Source of the DNA: Neoceratodus forsteri
Lineage: Eukaryota > Chordata > Ceratodontiformes > Ceratodontidae
Length of the DNA stretch: 64,000 bases
Direction of reading: 5' to 3'
NCBI GenBank assembly: GCA_016271365.2
Contig: CM057456.1
Location: forward strand, 667,699,501-667,763,500
This document shows, one piece after another, positions 57,169-64,000 of the stretch; position 1 is the stretch's first letter; every line of letters begins with the position of its first letter. The notes beneath the pieces are model-generated. The model was not told the origin of the DNA. It ran no database searches and was given only the letters and a program-made list of their open reading frames with translations. Position numbers and translations under genes: made by a program.

Positions 57169-57790
57169 CTAAATGCTACTTCTTTTTACCCTCACCCCTT
57201 CCAAGACCACCCAGTTCAACCAGCTTGGTTTCTTAGCCCTTCCCTTCTTGCTCTGTGTCTTGGTGCATGACCCAGTAGCCTCCATCAGCCCTAATTTGAT
57301 AATTTCCCATATTTGGCTTGCATCCAAGTGTGAATTACTTCCTGCCAGGTGTCTTTCCAAAATTTCCCCCATCTTGCCAAAGTCAGCATGTCTGAAGTCA
57401 ACCACCCTGGTTCCTGTACTTACAGCTTCCTTGCCCATGCTAAGCGTGAACCACACCAACTGATGGTCATTCTCAGCCAGTGAGTCCTCCACCCCCAGCT
57501 GCTTTACAATCTCCCTGTTAGGCAATACTAGGTCCAGAGTTTTATCCAACCAAGTCAGCTCATTAACCATCTGTGTCAGGAAGCTGTCCTGGAATGCTTC
57601 CAGGAGCACTTGCTCCCTTGTATTCAAGGTGGCTGGGGTGCTCCAGTCCAACTTCTTGTAGACTGAAGTCCCCCACAATCACAGTGTTCCCCTTCCCAAA
57701 GACCCTGCTAATCTGCTCTGCTAATTCCCTCTCCAAGTCCTCTGCTTGAACTGGTGGCCTGTACACCACTACCATCCTCAGTGTCCTACT
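57169..57790 (-). pseudogene. CR1 ORF2 APE endonuclease
   Basis: MVVVYRPPVQAEDLERELAE and VIVGDFSLQEVGLEHPS (about 57,680-57,775) carry the GDF-N box, here with Ser for the catalytic-site Asn. After a frame change come EQVLLEAFQDSFLTQMVNE, LDLVLPNREIV and AENDHQLVWFTLS, where the usual SDH is NDH. The linker continues RVVDFRHADFGKMGEIL. Confidence 0.85.
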
Positions 57791-58272
57791 TTTTGAATCT
57801 TGGAATTGTATCCATATTGCCTATGTCCTACCCTCCTCCCTCTCTTCCCTTACACATTTTATCCCCTCCCTTACGTAAATCACCACCCTCCTCCTTTTCC
57901 CTTTCCCCTATCCTTTCTGTATATCCTATACCCTGGAATCATTAGATCCCAGTCTTGGTATTGAGTGGCCCAAATCTCAGTGATGGCTGCAATGTCTACC
58001 ATGCCCTCTGCCAAGAGAGCCTGTAACTCAGTTGATTTGTTCCACAGGCTTTTTGCATTTAGGGAGACAACCCTCCAACTTGTTCCCTTCCCTTTCTTAA
58101 CCCTTTTCTCCCCATCCTTAACCCCCCATGACTACCATGGAACAATCCCTGCTAGCTTGAGGGGTAAACTCATTCAGCTCCCCTCTCTGGTGGCTCTGCA
58201 TACCTGCTGCACACTTGCCTCTGCCCACACCTAGTTAAAATCCACCTTAGTTGCTATGTATTTCCCCAGTCT

Positions 58273-59545
58273 CTATTTCAAAAACCCCTGTTGCACCTTA
58301 CTCAGATGTAATCTGTCCTCTCTGAATAGGTCACTGTTGTCCCAAATGTTACTCCAGCCTCCCACTAGCCCATACCCTTTGGTTTGACACCATTCTCCCA
58401 TCCATACTTTCCTTTCCTTGCTTGCCCTGGGTACTGGGAGCACTTCTGAGAAGGCTACTGATCTCCCTGCCTTCTCACACAATTTCCACAGGTTCTCGAA
58501 ACTCTCCCTTACCAACTCAACCATATTATCCCCCAAGTCATTTGTACCCAGGTGCACCACTACATGTGGTTTCTCTCTTCCTCCTCTTAAACACTTGAGA
58601 ATAGACTGTCCTGCCATACCCGCTGTCAATCCAGGTACTGATTCCACCCATATTAAACTATGCCACTCCTCTTTACTTCCCCATCTGACCCCTTCAGGAT
58701 TGAGTCTCCCAGCACTAAGACCCTGCACCCCTTCTCACATGCTATGCACCCACCTACCTCTGCTTGTCAATTTGTCCCTTCTGCTCTGCCCCAGGCTCTA
58801 CCCTAGTCCTGCCCCTTCCCCTATTACCCTACCAACCCCCAAATCTCTCCCAGCATCCTCACCCTCCCTCCCTCCCTTCCTTGCTGGGCCCATTCTTCAC
58901 TTCTGCCTCCTCTGCCATATCCCATTGCCCTTCCCTTTACCCCATCCCTTTTCCTCTTACTACCAATACCCCTGTCACCCTCTTCTGCCTGACTGTTGCC
59001 CCTGGGCTTACACTGCCCCCTTTTCCTCTTGCCCCCTCCCAGAGAGTCCCTCTCCCATCATCCACCATTAAATCCAGCACCGCAAACCTATTACTTGACC
59101 CCGGGCTTCTACTGTTTGCTTCTCCCCTTGTACTATCCCGAGGTTCCCCCTTACTGCTTCTCAAATTTTTTACCCTGTTCCTGTCCTTTTCTTTTCCACT
59201 GCTTCTGCACCCCTGGATCCCCAAGGAGGTGGACCTCCTGTTCCATTGATCTCCCTCATTCCCCCAGTCCTCACTAACTCCCTTCCTAGTCACTGTACCT
59301 CTGCCTCCAAACCCCTCAGCCTGTGATAGATGAGACAACTCCCTAGCTTCCATAATGTGCCCATCCAGATAGCTGCCCCACAACCATTACAGCTCACTAT
59401 TCTTCCCATCCTGGTTTGTCTGCAGTCCCCCTGCCCCCTGTACCAGTCCACTGTCCCCTGCCACCAACCCCTTCCCTGCAGAGCTATCCCCCCCATTGCC
59501 ACCTTCAAGAGCATCCCAGAGGAAAGTGAAGTGTTCAAATAGTCA
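58273..59545 (-). pseudogene. CR1 ORF1: zinc-binding and SGNH esterase domain
   Basis: CR1 ORF1 proteins are known to carry a PHD/zinc finger and an esterase (SGNH) domain. The N-terminal piece has GRIVSCNGCGAAIWMGTLWK (about 59,330-59,400) before a leucine-containing segment, LRGLEAEVQ. A low-complexity, charged region follows (59,250-58,760). The esterase part at 58,273-58,728 has VVVHLGTNDLGDN (block III, Asn), SEVLPVPRASKERK and LFREDRLHLSKVQQGFLK (block V, D-x-x-H intact). The block I Ser motif was not clearly seen; frames change near 58,740. Confidence 0.75.
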
Positions 59546-59549
59546 CTAT

Positions 59550-60010
59550 ATGGTGTTATTTCAGTGTTACAGTAGCAGTGTACACTTCCTGCACACTTCA
59601 TTTCATAATGCAGTCCATCAGTGTTTAATCAGTGCATCTTCAGGTCTCTTTTGGTGTACATGCAGTGCTGATACAGTGTGTGCGAATTATGTTAATTAGC
59701 ACTGTAATCACACTGCAAAAGTACTGCAATTAGCAGTGTTTTGTCATCAACACTGCCTGAAGCAGTGTTCTGTCAGCCACACTGCCTTCAGCAGTTTTGC
59801 ACTGCTTTTTCAGTGTGTGTGAATTATGTTAATTAGCACTGTAATCACACTGCAAAAGTACTGCAATTAGCAGTGTTTTCAACACCGCCTGAAGCAGTGT
59901 TGCATTGCTTTTTCAGTGTGTGCGAATTATGTTAATTAGCACTGCATCAACACCTGTAGTGCCCTTCAGTGTGCAGTGTGATTTTGGTATCACTCCTGTC
60001 AGCAGTGTTG
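59550..60010. repeat. CAGTGT-rich tandem repeat
   Basis: GAATTATGTTAATTAGCACT recurs at 59,684, 59,821 and 59,924, i.e. spacings of 137 and 103 bp. The shorter unit lacks an internal GTTCTGTCAGCC-type block. CAGTG and its complement CACTG are scattered densely through the whole stretch, so strands can fold on themselves. Confidence 0.8.
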
Positions 60011-60450
60011 TAGTTCTGTTTCAGTGTATTAGGCTGCATTAAAGATGGCGTCGCATAAAATTCAACAAAAACAAAACAGTATTTATCTGCAAGTATCTGC
60101 AACCTCAGCAGAGGAAGCTTTGCTTAAGGGTTCCTGAGTGAGAAAGTCGTCTGTGAATTCCAAAGAAGATGGAGATCTTGGTGGCTATGTCTATAGGAGG
60201 TACTAAAGTCTGTTACCCCATGTTTGACTCAAAGTCACAAGGAAGGGGGTGGACATTTAGGTAAAGGAATGACCAACAATCGTTCTGGTTTGCAGAAAAT
60301 GGTATGAGAGCCTCACTGATATGCAGGTCCTCACCAGTATTTCCAGGTTTATCTTCAAAAGGAGAAGAGAGCCTCTTGGCTGGGAGCACATGCACGGTGG
60401 TGAAAAATTTATTTCGCATCAAGGGCTGTTCGAGTGAAGTGTGTATTCGT
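60011..60450. other. Unassigned DNA
   Basis: No recognised feature; one AAAGATGGCG phrase at 60,042. Confidence 0.35.
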
Positions 60451-60454
60451 ATAT

Positions 60455-60780
60455 ATGCGTATATATATATATATCTATAATGGGATTATCAATCGCATTG
60501 ACAAACACCATTAGGTGACTGTGCGTATATCGGAGTGCAACCACACACCTGCACTTTTACTCCCCTCCAAAACAATTTTGCCATTTTATAAGATAGATAA
60601 CCCACTGTGTAGTGTGTGGAAGTGCAGTGATATACATACGGCTTGGGTGGTTGATGCACTCGGCCTGCGGCCCCATGTGCAACAACACACACCAAGGCAT
60701 GCTTATATCAGAGCGTGACCGCACACCCTACAGTGGGTTATCTATCTCTCACACACACACACACACACACATATATATGA
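60455..60780. repeat. Inverted repeat with flanking (TA)n and (CA)n
   Basis: ATAAGATAGATAACCCACTG (60,589) faces CAGTGGGTTATCTATCTCTC (60,731), with GTGTAGTGTG / CACACCCTAC continuing. In addition TATATCGGAGTG and TATATCAGAGCG are a direct pair. (TA)n lies at 60,455-60,475 and (CA)n at 60,750-60,770. Possibly a small MITE; ends not fixed. Confidence 0.5.
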
Positions 60781-61537
60781 AACAGTACTTGTTGCAAAAC
60801 AAAAACACTACATTAATGCAGGCATTAGAATGCAAAGCACACAAAGCAAGAAAATGGAAAACAGGGTTTGAGCCTCACGAGTCTTGGCAAATTGGTTGTG
60901 TGGTGTTCCCTTGAGTTCCCAACCTTGATGCCCATCCCATACTCCCAAGCCCATAGCCTTCTTTCTAAAGCACAAGGTACAGCTCCAACCCAGTGCCTCC
61001 CAGAGCAGCCATTCGTACCTGTAAAACAAGAACAGCAATGGGCTCACAAAGGATCTGCAGTTCGTTATGAACTATTATATGACAAACAATGTAGGGTAAA
61101 CAAAAAAACAATACTTATCTGATACATATGGTCAGTGTCCTCCTACTCCCAGTCAATGTCCTGTCAGACCTGTAGATATAAAAGGGAAAATGGGTCAGTA
61201 TGAAAAATAAAAATACTGATCAGCTGGGTCAGTTGGGAAGGCTCTGTAGAGGTTAAAATAAAAAAGTGGGTTGGGGGAGATACTAGACCTGTACCACACC
61301 ATCAACCTGGCTTATAGAATGGACTCGGGTCACTCAGGGATGTCATGGTTGGGGGAGAGGAGGACCTTGCCCGTGCCCCTAGAACTGATCTTTTTGGGGG
61401 GTAGGTCATCATGTTGCTCCACACATCAACCAACACAGGGTAGGATAAAAACACCAAGGAACAGATATTCAAGGCACAATGAATGCTTCCCTGGTGGTGT
61501 AGTGGATCCCCCCTCCCTTTTCCCAATCTGCCTGTAG
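60781..61537. other. Unassigned DNA
   Basis: No gene, LTR or inverted repeat recognised. Confidence 0.35.
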
Positions 61538-61805
61538 AATACATAGGAACACAGGTATGTGATGGCAGAAAGGGACCGCAAGCCCACCTAGTCTGCCCAG
61601 TTCACCTAGATATCCACAAGGCCTTTTCTGTAGTCCCCCCATGCCAGTTGCCCTCTGTGCTTATCCCATGCCCTCATGAACCCTCCCACCATTTCCCTCA
61701 GCAGCCCATTCCAGTTGTCCACCACCCTCTCAGTGAAGAAGTACTTCCTAATCCTTCCTCTAAGTCCCCCCAAACCGATTTGGAATTTCCAACTACCATC
61801 CATTG
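61538..61805 (-). mobile_element. CR1 LINE 3' end fragment
   Basis: On the minus strand LGGLRGRIRKYFFTERVVDN then WNGLLREMVGGFMRAWDKHR is the very C-terminus of CR1 ORF2. It is followed by the conserved 3' wording CTGGGCAGACTAGGTGGGC and ends with CCTGTGTTCCTATG at about 61,538. Confidence 0.8.
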
Positions 61806-62269
61806 CACACCACAGCAGGCCAAGCTGTGACCATCTCTAGGCAGATATACGCAGACACAATCAGTCCCAGAACTCCCTTCAGCTGGCAACAGGCAATAGA
61901 AGTTCCAATAGCCTGCAGTGCACATTTGAGCCTACACAAACTCTTATCAGATGTTTTCCACTTCTGCTCTTCTCCAGAGGATAAGTCAGTCTCTGACAGA
62001 ACTTAGCCCAGGGAGTTCAGTGGGGCCAGTAAACCAAAGATGAGAGCCTATATAAACTCTTAACATGCACTGTAGGACAATCTCCCACCGCAAAGGACTC
62101 CAGGATCTGCTGCATATGAAGCTGTCATTGCAGAATCAAGCAAAACCAGTTCATCATAATCCACTACACTACAGCACACAGCAGGAAAACCAAAATGTTT
62201 CCACATGCAAAGTGCATGTTGGCACCAGACCCACACTTATGTGGGACCCTTGACACAAGCCAGCCAGTG
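61806..62269. other. Unassigned DNA
   Basis: Nothing recognised. Confidence 0.35.
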
Positions 62270-63340
62270 GGTATTGTGGTAAGGAGGGACAAAACCTTTT
62301 ACATGCAGGTACATCAGGGAGAAAAGGAAGGCAAGGGGAGATACTGAGTGTCTGAAAAGGGTGGATGGAGGGAGGGTAAAAGATGACCACCAAAAAGCAG
62401 AAATACTGAACAAATACTTCTGTTCGGTTTTTACAAAGGAAGGGGCAGGAAATGGGCCAGCATTAATAAGGATGGAGAGATCATAGAAAAGGACACAGCT
62501 CCCTTTGCAAAAGAAAGGATCCTCATGGAACTGGCAGCAATAAGGCTATGGGCCAGATAGATGCACCCCTGGACACTGAGGGAGCTAAGGGAGGTGTTAG
62601 TAGGGCCTCCGACTACCCTGTTCACCCTGTCTTTGTAAACTGGTGACATGCACAGGGATTGGAGGAGGGCTGATGTGGTCCCACTATACAAAAGTGTTAA
62701 CAGGGAGGATGCAGGAACTACATACTGGTCAGCCTGACCACAACAGTGGTAAAAGTAATGAAAATACTGCTGAAGGAAAGAATAGTGGAGCACCTGGTTG
62801 TCAATGGTCTATAGGGGAAGTGGGGGAAGGGATCATTGTTTAACCAGGAGTAGCACACTAAGCTGAAGCTTGTTTCCAGATGCAACCTGGAGCACAAGGA
62901 AGTTAAGTAACTTGCTCAGGATCACACAGTATGCACTTAGACGGCTGTTGATTCAAACCCAGGTCTCCAGATCTGTAGCTCAGAGCCTTTACCCATCGTG
63001 CTATACTGCCTCCAGGACCCAAGGCAGTTTGGTTTTATGGGAGAGGTCGTTCCCGACAAACTTAACTGAGTTTTTGACTGGGTAACAAGGAAGGTGGATG
63101 GGGAGGATGTGGCCTACCCAGATTTCAGCAATGCCTTTGACACTTTGCCACGTAGAAGGCTGGTAAATGAGCTGGAAGGCTTAGGGGTGGAACAGAAAAT
63201 AACAAGGTGGGTGGAGAACTGGTTCAAAGACTGAAATCAGAGGGTGGTGGTAAGGCAAATGGGGTTCATTCCAGGGTGGCAGTGGTGTGCCCCAGGGGTT
63301 GGTGCTGGACCCATCCTTTTTTAAAATCTATAGCAACGAT
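62270..63340 (+). mobile_element. CR1-like LINE RT fragment with SINE inside
   Basis: Heavily broken RT on the plus strand reads FTKEG-type start, ILMELAAIRLWAR, WTLRELREVLVGP, DWRRADVVPLYKSVN. After the SINE come a DFSNAFDTLP remnant (about 63,120) and VAVVCPRGWCWTHPFL, in place of [10 protein letters not shown]. The FADD box is not reached. Confidence 0.7.
62838..63018 (-). repeat. tRNA-derived SINE, full length, reverse orientation
   Basis: Reverse complement of the copy at 10,233-10,411, from ATTGTTTAACCAGGAG to CATCGTGCTATACTGCCTCC. It interrupts the CR1 RT after VVNGL-, where CAGGACCCAAGGCAG resumes. Confidence 0.82.
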
Positions 63341-63344
63341 TAGC

Positions 63345-63660
63345 CCAGTTCCAATCAGGGGAGGAGAGCTGTTCTTTCCAGACTGGGGCTTGTCGCTGGA
63401 AATGGTCTGGGCAGGCATTCTGGGGCTGCATCGGCAGTGGGAGAGGATGGGATCACATTGATCTACAAGGAAGCTCTTGTTGGCGGGGGACAGATCCATG
63501 CATAACGGGTCCACATCAGCCACAACTTTGCAAGCCAGCGACTCAGGAAGGAGCGGCCAATCAGTGAATAGGGTGCGAACCTTTGACTGTGTGACTGGGC
63601 CATAAAAGGCAAATAGTCCAGTCGCAATCAGAGGAGGAGAACTGTTCTTGTTCCACACCA
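63345..63660. repeat. Direct repeat pair about 265 bp apart
   Basis: CCAATCAGGGGAGGAGAGCT (63,352) and GCAATCAGAGGAGGAGAACT (63,624) each precede GTTCTT(T/G) and a CCA(G/C) phrase. They could be the ends of a short inserted unit or a two-copy minisatellite. No family known. Confidence 0.45.
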
Positions 63661-64000
63661 TCACTCCTGGCCCCGACCTCTATTAAATGGTCGGTAGGGT
63701 GGAGCCTTGGAGGGGGCAAGTCAAGACTGGTGAACTGGAACACCAGGAAGCTGGATTGTTATTGATTTGGGGAAAAGGGTCCTGTACACTGTGCTGCTTG
63801 GCCAACACTGACTACTACCAGGAAGGGGCATAATAAAGCAGACTGTATAAATGACTGTGTGTGCCAACTACATCTGAGGGAGTAGGCAAACTGTGTGTGA
63901 ATAGATTACTGTTAGGGCCTCTGAGCTGGCTAGTGTTGTGATGGGCTAATTTTGCTTGAGAACCATATACTGCTAGGGCTAGAAAACTGGCTACTGTCAA
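63661..64000. other. Unassigned DNA to window end
   Basis: GACCTCTATTAAATGGTCGG forms a small hairpin at 63,677. The phrase CTGGCTA occurs twice near 63,928 and 63,989. Nothing else was seen. Confidence 0.35.

Larger units (their letters stand above)
55205..59545 (-). mobile_element. CR1 LINE (family B), near full length
   Basis: On the minus strand a zinc-knuckle/esterase ORF1 (59.5-58.27 kb) is followed by ORF2 endonuclease (57.78-57.17 kb), linker, RT (56.9-56.07 kb) and C-terminal domain (56.01-55.29 kb). It ends at 55,205-55,230 in a tail containing TATGTTCGTACAGTATGTTC. It shares wording with the fragment at 19.54-20.83 kb. Confidence 0.9.

Noticed and set aside
58418..59071. 217-codon plus-strand frame, Pro/Leu/Ser rich
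   Set aside because: Antisense of CR1 ORF1; no domain.
60042..60060. Gene start at AAAGATGGCG
   Set aside because: Good Kozak-like context but the frame closes quickly and no downstream coding signal was seen.

Overview
The window is repeat-dense vertebrate nuclear DNA with no intact host gene that I can recognise. The evidence is several CR1-type LINE copies on both strands, a Ngaro (DIRS-order, tyrosine-recombinase) retrotransposon, a Ty3/gypsy element, a long-LTR gag-bearing retrotransposon, a very large hAT DNA transposon, TTAA-flanked foldback elements and a tRNA-derived SINE. Nearly every coding stretch is broken by stops or frameshifts. There is no operon structure, rRNA, tRNA gene or CRISPR array. 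The repeat mix (CR1-rich with Ngaro, hAT and TTAA foldbacks) suits a large-genome amphibian or lungfish-like vertebrate; the species cannot be fixed from sequence alone.

Layout. 1-8.5 kb: mostly unassigned AT-rich DNA with SINE pieces, a fragment of a testis-specific serine kinase-like pseudogene (5.3 kb), a 328-bp hAT-type MITE with an 8-bp target duplication (6.86 kb) and a foldback with internal tandem duplication (7.85-8.5 kb). 8.56-14.74 kb: a minus-strand Ty3/gypsy element with about 181-bp LTRs and a GACA target duplication. 15.1-17.76 kb: a plus-strand 5'-truncated CR1. 19.0-32.7 kb: a Ngaro element with the diagnostic A1 ... B1-A2-B2 split direct repeats and gag, RT, RNase H, tyrosine recombinase and SGNH-hydrolase regions. 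It was later entered by a CR1 (19.5 kb) and by a minus-strand LINE (22.67-26.95 kb) that itself holds a plus-strand CR1 (23.7-26.0 kb). 34.45-36.1 kb: a minus CR1. 36.77-54.40 kb: a retrotransposon with roughly 2-kb LTRs, a PBS resembling tRNA-Thr, and a gag gene split by a 12.37-kb hAT transposon (39,509-51,882) with the 8-bp duplication ATCTTGAG. 55.2-59.55 kb: a near full-length minus CR1 with esterase ORF1 and endonuclease-RT ORF2. 59.55-64 kb: CAGTG-rich tandem repeats, more CR1 and SINE pieces and unassigned DNA.

The most unusual unit is the 12.4-kb hAT. It carries a decayed but nearly complete transposase on the minus strand. On the plus strand it has a second BED-finger reading frame that shares the LGTGGQ zinc-finger stretch with the transposase. 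It also holds a row of large foldback elements, two of which share one TTAA, a 65-bp minisatellite, a 153-bp tandem repeat, a possible small spliced gene, and a CR1 that hit the transposase dimerisation domain. Nesting gives a relative order of insertion: long-LTR element, then hAT, then CR1; and Ngaro, then the L2-like LINE, then CR1.
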